From the NCBI RefSeq assembly GCF_003026815.1, contig NZ_PYOG01000001.1, forward strand, positions 434,001 to 498,000: a stretch of 64,000 nt of DNA, written 5' to 3'. Position 1 is the stretch's first letter. Each line of letters opens with the position of its first letter. Source of the stretch: Photobacterium damselae. GTDB lineage: Bacteria > Pseudomonadota > Gammaproteobacteria > Enterobacterales > Vibrionaceae. The translations under genes were made by a program, and so were the position numbers. The notes beneath the pieces are model-generated. The model did no database searches. It was given only the letters and a program-made list of their open reading frames with translations, and was not told the origin of the DNA. Positions 17,897 to 24,971 of the stretch are shown here, piece after piece.

Positions 17897-17973
17897 GCTC
17901 CCTTAGCTCAGCAGGATAGAGCGTCCCCCTCCTAAGGGGAAGGCCACTGGTTCGACTCCAGTAGGGAGCGCCA
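17897..17973 (+). tRNA. tRNA-Arg (CCU anticodon)
   Basis: The 77-nt gene includes an encoded CCA. The acceptor stem GCTCCCT pairs with AGGGAGC; the anticodon loop CTCCTAA has anticodon CCT; the T-loop reads GGTTCGACTCC. Its last 24 bases plus 5 beyond it (17950-17978) are repeated exactly at 21846-21874, marking it as the integration site of the following island. Confidence 0.97.
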
Positions 17974-17978
17974 TCTCT
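17950..17978 (+). repeat. Left att repeat (29 bp) at the 3' end of tRNA-Arg
   Basis: This 29-bp segment starts GTTCGACTCC and ends GCCATCTCT. It covers the T-arm, the acceptor 3' strand, CCA and 5 bases beyond. An identical copy lies at 21846-21874, 3.9 kb away. Direct repeats of a tRNA 3' end are the standard mark of tyrosine-recombinase integration. Confidence 0.9.
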
Positions 17979-18017
17979 GGATTAATCCGTTAATCATTGC
18001 ACCTATCCCAAAGTACT

Positions 18018-19967
18018 TTATATCAACTTAGATCCATTTGAAGACCATCTATAGCGAATATATTTATTGAATTCAGGCTGATCTGCGTGTTCTAAAACTA
18101 TAATTTGTGGCTTAAATCCAACATTTGGATCTTCTTCGAGTTTATCCAAGAAGCGCTCAATAACCTTAAATATATTTATTACTTGCTTGATATCCTCATC
18201 AACTCCATCCTCATTCGATAACTCTTCTTTATTTATTGAAGAAAACCTTCTAGTCACCTTAGGGAAATATACTTGACTAGGTTGATCTAAAAATAAGAAG
18301 GCAGGTATCACAGAATGTGAACTTGATGTTAATTTTAAAATTGATAAAAAGACAGCTAGATGACAAGCTAGCCAATTTGCACCGCTTCCCATTTCGGATA
18401 GCAGTATTTCCTGCTTTTTAAAGTAATAAGTAAACGTGAAATCTTCTGTTTTAAATTTCATTTCACCATCTCGCAAGTCATCTTCAAAATCTAAGTCTTT
18501 TTTAAGCTCATTCATCGTCTGGTTAATGAGAGCGTTAGCTTCAGAAAACTTATGCTCAAGGCCATAACCTCGAATCTGCTCATCGCAAATTTCTAACTCT
18601 TCTCTTAATTCTGACAAATAGTGGTTGGCTTTTTCTGAACTTTGCCCTTCAATAAAAATTTCCAAAGAGCTCTCTATTCTCCCTCTAATAATATTTAATG
18701 AATCTCTTATGTCTAAATTATTTTTAACCTTATACAATTTTCTTAATTGTTTCATCTCATTTTCTATATTAGCTATAACTTGCTTTTGCTTATCTCGCTT
18801 TAGAAGTAATGAGTTAAGGGATTTCGAACTATCTTGCTTATAACTATTAATTCTTGATAATTCATCTAGAAGTAACATTCTAGAATGCTTTACCTCTTCT
18901 ACTCTAGCAACAACGTTACTTACAGGTGCATTACACAATGGGCAACTAACATTATGTTTGGACTCAAATTCATCTTGTGATATTTCCTTGAGGCGCTCCA
19001 TTGAATTAGAATAATCTATTGACTCTTCTTCGTTTGACTTAATAAGACTTATTAATTGATTACATTCATATAAAGACGTAAGTTCTTTATCTTTTTTCTT
19101 CTCTAAAGAATTTAACTGTTTATTGAAATCAACATTTTGTTCTGCATTTAATGGAACAAAAGGCAAGTTTCTCGCTAAATATTTCAACTTATCTAATGAT
19201 GCATCTTCATCCAAAAATTTAAGATTTAAAATTCTATAATACTCCCTAATTGGTATAAGTAATTTTTCTCTTTTTTCTTGAATATCTAGCTGAGTTTTCT
19301 TTTCTTCTTTATCTATCTTTTTTATTTGTTTTTCTAATTCTTCTGATCTTTTCTTTAATCTATAGTATCTGCTATCAACCCACCCCATGAATATAGGAAA
19401 CTGATCAATAACCGATCTACTTTTAATAAAGTTATCAAACCGGCAAAACAAACTATGTTTGTTAGCTATTAAATTTTGATGTTGAAAAAAAAGTGAAGTA
19501 GCATTACGAATTGAAACTTTTCCTTTATTAAGGTTATAATCATTTTCAGTCAACGACGTATCTTCAACAGATAATCCTAAGTGCTCTTCAAAGTCCTTTT
19601 GAACCTCTAATCTAGATCTAGTTTTTTTAGATTTAAAGTAATTAGCATTGATTATATTATCAGCAATAAAATCAACTGAATATTCAACAGCAAAATAGCA
19701 CTTTGTTGGTTGCCTATTCGAACGTCCAATAACTATCTTCTTATTATTATGTTCAAATACACAACAGAATATATCAGTAAAGTCAGTAACAATCCCTACA
19801 GGTATTGTTGAACGCTTTGAAAACAAACAATAATCTACAATTTCAATTAAAGCGCTTTTCCCTGTTTTAGAATCACCTGTTATTATGTTTAATCCTCGTT
19901 CAAACCCAAGGTCTTTCACAGTACCATCATGACCAATAAGAATTATATTCCTTAAAAAAGCTTTCAT
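18018..19967 (-). CDS. ABC-3C system ATPase (DUF3732, Rad50/SbcC-like)
   Basis: This 649-aa product is an SMC/Rad50-type ABC ATPase of the DUF3732 family, the ATPase of ABC-three-component conflict systems. Visible motifs are Walker A GDSKTGKS (residues 31-38), a coiled-coil arm broken by a CPLC motif near residue 341 (zinc-hook-like), a signature-like SEMGSGANW, Walker B FLFLDQPSQVYFP (Asp about 561) and the switch His in IIVLEHADQPEF (about 627). The start overlaps the end of the middle component by 4 bases. Low GC and Lys/Glu/Ile-rich content contrast with neighbouring genes. By family analogy it senses or loads on DNA and controls an effector; that role is inferred. Confidence 0.85.
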   Translation of the reverse strand: MKAFLRNIILIGHDGTVKDLGFERGLNIITGDSKTGKSALIEIVDYCLFSKRSTIPVGIVTDFTDIFCCVFEHNNKKIVIGRSNRQPTKCYFAVEYSVDFIADNIINANYFKSKKTRSRLEVQKDFEEHLGLSVEDTSLTENDYNLNKGKVSIRNATSLFFQHQNLIANKHSLFCRFDNFIKSRSVIDQFPIFMGWVDSRYYRLKKRSEELEKQIKKIDKEEKKTQLDIQEKREKLLIPIREYYRILNLKFLDEDASLDKLKYLARNLPFVPLNAEQNVDFNKQLNSLEKKKDKELTSLYECNQLISLIKSNEEESIDYSNSMERLKEISQDEFESKHNVSCPLCNAPVSNVVARVEEVKHSRMLLLDELSRINSYKQDSSKSLNSLLLKRDKQKQVIANIENEMKQLRKLYKVKNNLDIRDSLNIIRGRIESSLEIFIEGQSSEKANHYLSELREELEICDEQIRGYGLEHKFSEANALINQTMNELKKDLDFEDDLRDGEMKFKTEDFTFTYYFKKQEILLSEMGSGANWLACHLAVFLSILKLTSSSHSVIPAFLFLDQPSQVYFPKVTRRFSSINKEELSNEDGVDEDIKQVINIFKVIERFLDKLEEDPNVGFKPQIIVLEHADQPEFNKYIRYRWSSNGSKLI

Positions 19968-20443
19968 ATATTTTTGACCTTGGATTTAAGAAGAACGTTA
20001 ACATATCCTTCTTTCGAAAATATTATACCTAAGTTGTAAGACGCTTTTAAAAATTCTTTTTTATAATCACTTATATTAGATAAACATTTTTCTTCATGTT
20101 TAATTAAGATAAAAGAATTAATTATAGTTTCATACATAGAACTCAAATAGATAATTCCATCATTAGTAACTGATTTTGAATACAGAACTTTATTATTTAT
20201 AAAAAATAGCCTTTCTTTAATTTCATCATTTTTTAGGAACGCTGTTTGAAATGTACTACTAGCTTTAGACCTACTCAGTTTATCCCTTAAAATATCATCC
20301 ATAACAAAAGGAACGACAAGATAAATCAACTCAAATTTTGCACCACGTTCATCAATTCGTCTAGATCCTTCAATAAATTCATATAATATATCTGCTATAA
20401 AAGATGGTGAATATTTCAAATCTCTAATAACTTTTGGGTTCAT
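19964..20443 (-). CDS. ABC-3C system middle component
   Basis: The 159-aa mainly helical protein matches the 'middle component' of ABC-three-component systems by size, position and pattern (hydrophobic LIYLVVPFVMDDILRDKLSR, residues 39-58; a helix near TAFLKNDEIKERLFFINNKV; C-terminal NLGIIFSKEGYV). It overlaps the downstream ATPase gene by 4 bases and shares one base with the upstream gene, so the three are translationally coupled. It is presumed to bridge the ATPase and the effector; no catalytic motif is visible. Confidence 0.75.
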   Translation of the reverse strand: MNPKVIRDLKYSPSFIADILYEFIEGSRRIDERGAKFELIYLVVPFVMDDILRDKLSRSKASSTFQTAFLKNDEIKERLFFINNKVLYSKSVTNDGIIYLSSMYETIINSFILIKHEEKCLSNISDYKKEFLKASYNLGIIFSKEGYVNVLLKSKVKNI

Positions 20444-21558
20444 TAGTCAATATCCTCTTCATTATATTTCCAAGTATAAGAGGTGTTATTAATAGCCTCA
20501 TGTACCTTACCTCTCATGAAATAAGGTCTCGTACCACTTACCTCTGGCACTTCTAGCACCGAGCTATTATGAAATTCAAAATATGCATCACGAGCAATCT
20601 TGTTAGATTTAGATGTACCTAAATCTTCAGGATCTATTTCATAAGAATATTGTCTTTTATACCCTGTAGCCTTCTCTACTACATCTACTAAATAGTTATT
20701 AATAATTTCGGGCATAATATCTGGTTTAAGATCTACAAGACTCTCTTCGCTATTTTTAGCTTTAAAATAATCATTGAGAGCAATACCTCGATCTCTCCCC
20801 TTCAAACCAATATCTCTATACTCTAATAAAAACAAGTAACCATCAGCATGCTGCTCCGTATCATACTCCGTGCGGTCTACAGGAAAAGGAATGTTATCTC
20901 CACTCCATCTGTTAACCTGAAACTGGAAAGCATCATCAAAATCATTGATATTAACCTTCCAACGTCGGTGGTCTACGATTGCATTTTTATTAACGTATGA
21001 GTATATCCAATGTAAAATGCTTTCTCTGTATGGCTCTAACACACACTTCAATTTGCGAGCTTCCAATAAGCTCTTCCATTTTTCTTCTACATGCTCCCGA
21101 GATTGATCAATTGTAAATCTAGACAATATACTTAATAACTCGACATCCGATGCATCTTCAAAAATTTTGTCATAGAGAAGCTTAATTGAGAGTGATGGTT
21201 CGTGAGACTTTATGAGGTTGAGTTTTTCATGGGCACTTAGTGTGTTCCAACCATGGAATATTGATCTCTCGGAAATGAAAGATGTCGTGTGTAAGACAAT
21301 TTGTTCAAACATAGAGGAATCTTCAACTACCAAGTTCTTCAAAGTGTTCCAGATATCTTTTGAGTTACTAGCTAAGTTATGCTCTTCTACATGGTGTTTT
21401 ACCTCTGTGAACGTCTTACCGTCATAAATATCCCCAAAGCACTCTATCCAGATAGTCTCATTGGGTTTTGCGTCAAAGCACTTCTCAATGGCGATTAAGA
21501 CTTGATACACATAGCCTAAATACTTTGGTGTAGCGTTGTTAGAAAAACCATCTGTCAT
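20443..21558 (-). CDS. ABC-3C system third component, likely nuclease-type effector
   Basis: The 371-aa first gene of the operon corresponds to the large partner protein of ABC-three-component systems. Its N-terminus (residues 14-58) reads LGYVYQVLIAIEKCF followed by IWIECFGDIYDGKTFTEVK. This resembles the PD-(D/E)xK core of Cap4/DUF4297-type nucleases, with candidate acidic residues Glu39, Asp43 and E52-x-K54. The rest holds a helical region (100-190) and a domain typical of the family near the C-terminus. The nuclease reading is my inference from motif spacing. A TTGACA/TATTAC promoter lies upstream. Confidence 0.7.
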   Translation of the reverse strand: MTDGFSNNATPKYLGYVYQVLIAIEKCFDAKPNETIWIECFGDIYDGKTFTEVKHHVEEHNLASNSKDIWNTLKNLVVEDSSMFEQIVLHTTSFISERSIFHGWNTLSAHEKLNLIKSHEPSLSIKLLYDKIFEDASDVELLSILSRFTIDQSREHVEEKWKSLLEARKLKCVLEPYRESILHWIYSYVNKNAIVDHRRWKVNINDFDDAFQFQVNRWSGDNIPFPVDRTEYDTEQHADGYLFLLEYRDIGLKGRDRGIALNDYFKAKNSEESLVDLKPDIMPEIINNYLVDVVEKATGYKRQYSYEIDPEDLGTSKSNKIARDAYFEFHNSSVLEVPEVSGTRPYFMRGKVHEAINNTSYTWKYNEEDID

Positions 21559-21845
21559 CCTGTCAATTACTCCCTGATTTACTCTAAATCACTTCACACA
21601 CATAGAATATTTTACAATTTAGTAATACCAATGAAGCTTGTTCTGTCAAACTTCCAATCAGTAATAAATTAAAGTATTTTAATAACCATATAATTAAGAT
21701 GGTATCATTCTGTACAAATGCAGCACCATTGCAAGTAAAAATAGCCAATTAAGGAAAATCCAGAAAAACTAAAGCTGATTGATATTTACACATAGATAAT
21801 TGACCTATCACTAATTCATTTATAGGTTTTATGATCTACATAAGA
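21559..21845. other. Non-coding distal end of the island
   Basis: This stretch between the first ABC-3C gene and the right att repeat holds the operon promoter and A/T-rich sequence. I see no ORF with a ribosome binding site, no integrase remnant and no RNA gene. Confidence 0.5.
21622..21649 (-). promoter_or_regulatory. Candidate promoter of the ABC-3C operon
   Basis: The minus strand shows a perfect TTGACA (-35, 21644-21649), a 16-base spacer and TATTAC (-10, 21622-21627). The start of transcription would be near 21615, about 57 bases before the first gene. It lies inside the island. Confidence 0.5.
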
Positions 21846-21874
21846 GTTCGACTCCAGTAGGGAGCGCCATCTCT
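21846..21874 (+). repeat. Right att repeat (29 bp)
   Basis: An exact copy of 17950-17978, in the same orientation, with the T-arm, acceptor strand, CCA and ATCTCT. No tRNA body accompanies it. It marks the far boundary of the island; the sequence on its right would have followed the tRNA before integration. Confidence 0.9.
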
Positions 21875-21984
21875 CATCTCCTATAAAATTCTGACACTAT
21901 TCCTACACTTCGTATTATAAATTTATATACAATTTAGTGTATTTCGTGAACTCGCAAAAATATAAAACAATATTTTTTTTCTTA

Positions 21985-22013
21985 CTATATTTATCTATCT
22001 ATGATAAATATAG
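21985..22013. repeat. 11-bp perfect inverted repeat before the surface-repeat gene
   Basis: CTATATTTATC and GATAAATATAG pair perfectly across a 7-base loop, about 100 bases before the gene at 22115. No T-tract follows, so an operator or mRNA/DNA structural site is more likely than a terminator. Confidence 0.5.
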
Positions 22014-22114
22014 CTTTATAAACAAAGAGATAAAATTGTTTTATTGATAATAAAGAATCAAATATACCTCAGTGAATTTTACTCAGTCACAAATGAGATC
22101 TATTAGGAATTAAA

Positions 22115-22651
22115 ATGAAATTAAAAATCGCATCTCTTGCACTATGTGCAGCAATGGCAGCCCCTGCAGCAATGGCTGATACACCAATTCAGCTATCCGT
22201 ACCAGGCGTAAACCTACCTGCTGGTAACGTAACAGGTGTTCGTTTAAATGCCCTTTACGGCCACACAAGTTCAGTAACGGGTGTTAACTTCTCGTTCCTA
22301 GGTCTATCGGATATTGATACTTTTAAAGGTCTAAACTTCGGTCTTGCATTTGGTATTAACCGTACTCGCTCTATGATGACTGGTGTTGAATTCGGTCTAG
22401 CTAACTGGAACGATGGCAATGCAAAAGGTGTAGATTTTGGTCTAGCTAACTACACAGCAGGTAACTTTACCGGTGCTCAGTTTGGTACTTTCAACTATGC
22501 AGGTACTCTAAACGGTCTACAGTTTGGTTTTGTTAACGCAACAGATCATATCAACCAAGGTGTTCAGATCGGTCTGATCAACTATGACAAATCAGGTACT
22601 TTCGTAAGCAAGAACCTACCGGTATTCCCTATCATTAACGCTCGTTTCTAA
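22115..22651 (+). CDS. Secreted/outer-membrane surface-repeat protein
   Basis: The 178-aa product has a clear Sec signal peptide (MKLKIASLALCAAMAAPAAMA, cleavage before DTPIQ). The mature part is a series of roughly 20-residue repeats with the pattern G-hydrophobic-x-F/I-G-L/F-x-N (GLNFGLAFGINR, GVEFGLANWNDG, GVDFGLANYTAG, GAQFGTFNYAG, GLQFGFVNATD, GVQIGLINYD). This resembles the LA_2272-type surface-repeat proteins; Vibrio homologues are sometimes mislabelled as PHA synthase. AGGA precedes the ATG and a terminator follows. Function is unknown. Confidence 0.8.
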   Translation: MKLKIASLALCAAMAAPAAMADTPIQLSVPGVNLPAGNVTGVRLNALYGHTSSVTGVNFSFLGLSDIDTFKGLNFGLAFGINRTRSMMTGVEFGLANWNDGNAKGVDFGLANYTAGNFTGAQFGTFNYAGTLNGLQFGFVNATDHINQGVQIGLINYDKSGTFVSKNLPVFPIINARF

Positions 22652-22682
22652 TTGAATATTAGTTAACTATATGATGATGATT

Positions 22683-22704
22683 ACGGCTGCCATGAGGTGG
22701 CCGT
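22683..22704 (+). terminator. Terminator after the surface-repeat gene
   Basis: ACGGCTGCC-ATGA-GGTGGCCGT forms a GC-rich hairpin followed by TTTTTATTTT, 31 bases after the stop codon. Confidence 0.85.
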
Positions 22705-22732
22705 TTTTATTTTCATTAAGAGATAAAAAGAA

Positions 22733-22780
22733 AAAACCCCGCGATAAAGATCTCTATACAAATCTTAATAGCGAGGTTTT
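22733..22780 (-). terminator. Terminator after tRNA-Ala
   Basis: On the minus strand AAAACCTCGC pairs with GCGGGGTTTT, with an inner AAGAT/ATCTT pairing, followed by T-rich sequence. It lies 5 bases beyond the CCA end of the tRNA. Confidence 0.7.
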
Positions 22781-22785
22781 AAATT

Positions 22786-22861
22786 TGGTGGAGCTAAACG
22801 GGATCGAACCGATGACCTCTTCGCTGCCAGCGAAGCGCTCTCCCAGCTGAGCTATAGCCCC
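22786..22861 (-). tRNA. tRNA-Ala (GGC anticodon)
   Basis: The 76-nt minus-strand gene includes an encoded CCA. The acceptor GGGGCTA pairs with TAGCTCC (one G-T), the anticodon stem-loop CTTCGCTGGCAGCGAAG presents GGC, and the T-arm has GGTTCGATCCC. It lies next to gltX, a common neighbourhood for tRNA-Ala/Glu genes in vibrios. Confidence 0.96.
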
Positions 22862-22970
22862 TTGATGAGCTGAATAATAAAAACCTAATGATTTCATGTC
22901 AATAGAGTACATTAACGAAGAGTCTAAATAAGCAATAAACTGTTAAGTACATCAAATAATAGTGATAAAA

Positions 22971-23000
22971 AAAACGAAGATACCGAGATACCTTCGTTTT
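22971..23000 (-). terminator. Terminator after gltX
   Basis: AAAACGAAG pairs perfectly with CTTCGTTTT across a 12-base loop, 24 bases beyond the gltX stop, with T residues following on the minus strand. Confidence 0.8.
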
Positions 23001-23024
23001 TATTATCGAGTTATTCGATAGAAA

Positions 23025-24449
23025 TTAAGCGTTTGCTTCGCGAGCTGCAATGAACTCAAGAGCCATCTTAATACGAGCAACAACACGGTCTTTACCGATT
23101 AATTGCATTACAGCATCAACAGATGGAGATTGACCTTGACCAGTTACTGCTACACGTAGAGGCATACCTACTTTACCCATGCCTAGTTCAAGCTCTTCAC
23201 ACACTTGAGCGATAACTGCATGTAGATTTTCAGTTGTCCACTCAGTTAATGCTTCAACTTTTGCAAGAGCAAGCTCTAATGCTTCTTTTGCTACTGGACG
23301 TAGGTGTTTCTTCGCTGCACCTTCTTCGAAAGCATCAAAATCTTGGTAGAAGTAGCGAGACTGCTCTGCTAACTCAACCAAAGTATTACAACGCTCACCC
23401 ACAAGCTTAATCACGTCAGTAATTGCTGGACCATTTTCAAGAGAGATCTCTTTTTGATCTAGGTGCCACTGAAGGTATTTAGCTACGTATTCAGGTTCTG
23501 CTGTTTTGATGTAGTGATTGTTCAACCATAGTAGTTTGTCTGTGTTAAATGCAGATGCTGACTTACTTACAGACTCTAGGCTAAATAGATCGATCATCTC
23601 TTGCATTGAGAAGATCTCTTGGTCACCGTGAGACCAACCTAGACGTACTAAGTAGTTTAGTAGTGCTTGAGGTAGGTAACCTTCATCACGGTATTGCATT
23701 ACGCTTACCGCACCATGACGCTTAGACAGTTTTGCACCATCATCACCAAGAATCATTGCACAGTGAGCAAACTCAGGTACTGGTGCACCTAGTGCTTTAT
23801 AGATATTGATTTGACGAGGAGTGTTGTTGATATGGTCTTCACCGCGAACAACTTGAGTAATACCCATATCCCAGTCATCGATAACAACACAGAAGTTATA
23901 TGTTGGGCTACCATCTGTACGACGAATGATCAGATCATCTAGCTCGCTGTTTGCGATTTCAATGCGACCACGGATCTTATCATCAAATACAACCGTACCT
24001 TCTTTTGGGTTACGGAAACGGATACAGAATGGGGAATCTTCTGTTGCTGCAGCATTTGCCGCAATTATTTTTGGATGGTTAGCATCGTAACGAGGTTTTA
24101 CACCCGCTGCCATCTGCTCTTCACGGATTTCGTCAAGAAGCTCTTTAGGGCAGTAACACTTATATGCTTTGTCTTCAGCAAGTAGTTGATCAACAACTGC
24201 GTTATAACGATCAAAACGCTTGGTTTGATAGTATGGGCCCTCGTCCCAGTTCAACTCAAGCCATTCCATACCTTCCATAATGGCATCAATCGCTTCTTGA
24301 GTAGAACGCTCTAGGTCAGTATCTTCGATACGTAGAACGAATTCACCATTGTTGTGTTTTGCGTATAGCCAAGAATATAGAGCTGTACGTGCACCACCTA
24401 CGTGCAAAAAGCCAGTTGGGCTTGGTGCAAAGCGAGTTTTAACCGTCAT
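23025..24449 (-). CDS. gltX: Glutamyl-tRNA synthetase GltX
   Basis: GltX charges tRNA-Glu with glutamate. The 474-aa class I enzyme has the HIGH-type motif in [19 protein letters not shown] (residues 8-26), the [11 protein letters not shown] region and the KMSKS-type loop AKLSKRHGA near residue 240. The C-terminal anticodon-binding domain is complete. No zinc-binding swap or truncation is visible. It is monocistronic between terminators. Confidence 0.97.
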   Translation of the reverse strand: MTVKTRFAPSPTGFLHVGGARTALYSWLYAKHNNGEFVLRIEDTDLERSTQEAIDAIMEGMEWLELNWDEGPYYQTKRFDRYNAVVDQLLAEDKAYKCYCPKELLDEIREEQMAAGVKPRYDANHPKIIAANAAATEDSPFCIRFRNPKEGTVVFDDKIRGRIEIANSELDDLIIRRTDGSPTYNFCVVIDDWDMGITQVVRGEDHINNTPRQINIYKALGAPVPEFAHCAMILGDDGAKLSKRHGAVSVMQYRDEGYLPQALLNYLVRLGWSHGDQEIFSMQEMIDLFSLESVSKSASAFNTDKLLWLNNHYIKTAEPEYVAKYLQWHLDQKEISLENGPAITDVIKLVGERCNTLVELAEQSRYFYQDFDAFEEGAAKKHLRPVAKEALELALAKVEALTEWTTENLHAVIAQVCEELELGMGKVGMPLRVAVTGQGQSPSVDAVMQLIGKDRVVARIKMALEFIAAREANA

Positions 24450-24636
24450 TTGACTTACCTTAATAAAGAAGGATTATGCAGCTTATCTATGCTGCGAAAA
24501 GACTAATGACGCTATTTTAGCACTGTGAGGTAAATCTACAATAATCCTCATCAACTTAGCACTCATGAAAAGTTGAATTAAAACGTAAGAGCATCCCTTC
24601 TCTTAGCGAATAAGGAGCAAGACGATAAAAGAAAAA

Positions 24637-24828
24637 CTAAAAGTCGAGAGACTCCCCACCTTTCCACTTACACGCAAACCAAGGCATAAAGCCATAACTA
24701 CCATCAGGTAAAGTACAAATAGTTTGACCAAACCCGCCACCAGCACCACTATTACCACCATTAGCAAAGACAGATGAGCTTGTGAAGACAGCCATCCCTA
24801 GACATACAGCAAAAACTAGCTTTTTCAT
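24637..24828 (-). CDS. Small secreted Gly-rich protein
   Basis: The 63-aa product has a Sec signal peptide (MKKLVFAVCLGMAVFTSSSV, cleavage after FA) and a short mature part: Gly/Asn-rich (GGNSGAGGGFG), then two cysteines in QTICTLPDGSYGFMPWFACKW. AAGGTG lies 5 bases before the ATG. It has its own promoter with a CRP-like site at the start of transcription. I recognise no family. Confidence 0.7.
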   Translation of the reverse strand: MKKLVFAVCLGMAVFTSSSVFANGGNSGAGGGFGQTICTLPDGSYGFMPWFACKWKGGESLDF

Positions 24829-24843
24829 AAAGCACCTTCATTT

Positions 24844-24859
24844 TGTGATTAACATCACA
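24844..24859. promoter_or_regulatory. CRP-type operator
   Basis: TGTGATTAACATCACA is a perfect TGTGA-N6-TCACA palindrome. On the minus strand a promoter TTGAGA-N16-TATACT ends 5 bases before it, so the site covers about +1 to +16 of the small secreted gene. A CRP dimer here would be expected to repress by blocking the promoter. Confidence 0.75.
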
Positions 24860-24863
24860 AAAA

Positions 24864-24891
24864 AGTATAGACAAGATACTTCACCTCTCAA
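24864..24891 (-). promoter_or_regulatory. Promoter of the small secreted protein
   Basis: The minus strand shows TTGAGA (-35), a 16-base spacer and TATACT (-10, 24864-24869). The start of transcription would fall near 24857, inside the CRP palindrome. Confidence 0.55.
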
Positions 24892-24918
24892 GCTAGATGC
24901 ATTTATTTTCTCCAATAA

Positions 24919-24945
24919 AAAAGACTCGCTAATTGCGAGTCTTTT
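24919..24945 (-). terminator. Terminator after the chitoporin gene
   Basis: AAAAGACTCGC pairs perfectly with GCGAGTCTTTT across a 5-base loop, 27 bases after the stop codon, with T-rich sequence following on the minus strand. Confidence 0.85.
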
Positions 24946-24971
24946 AAAGTGGTATCTCTTAACAATTCAAA

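Larger units (their letters stand above)
17950..21874. mobile_element. Small genomic island in tRNA-Arg carrying an ABC-3C system
   Basis: The island is the 3.9 kb between the two 29-bp repeats. It contains only three minus-strand genes of an ABC-three-component system and about 290 bp of non-coding DNA. It is visibly richer in A/T than the flagellar and gltX genes around it. I found no integrase, excisionase, transposase or plausible fragment of one in any frame, so it may be a remnant, a cassette moved in trans, or a satellite-type element. Confidence 0.85.

Noticed and set aside
17974-21845. Integrase or transposase remnant in the tRNA-Arg island
   Set aside because: No frame outside the three ABC-3C genes shows recombinase motifs or a convincing length.
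22115-22651. PHA synthase annotation for the surface-repeat protein
   Set aside because: There is no alpha/beta-hydrolase core or catalytic Cys; the product is a small exported repeat protein.
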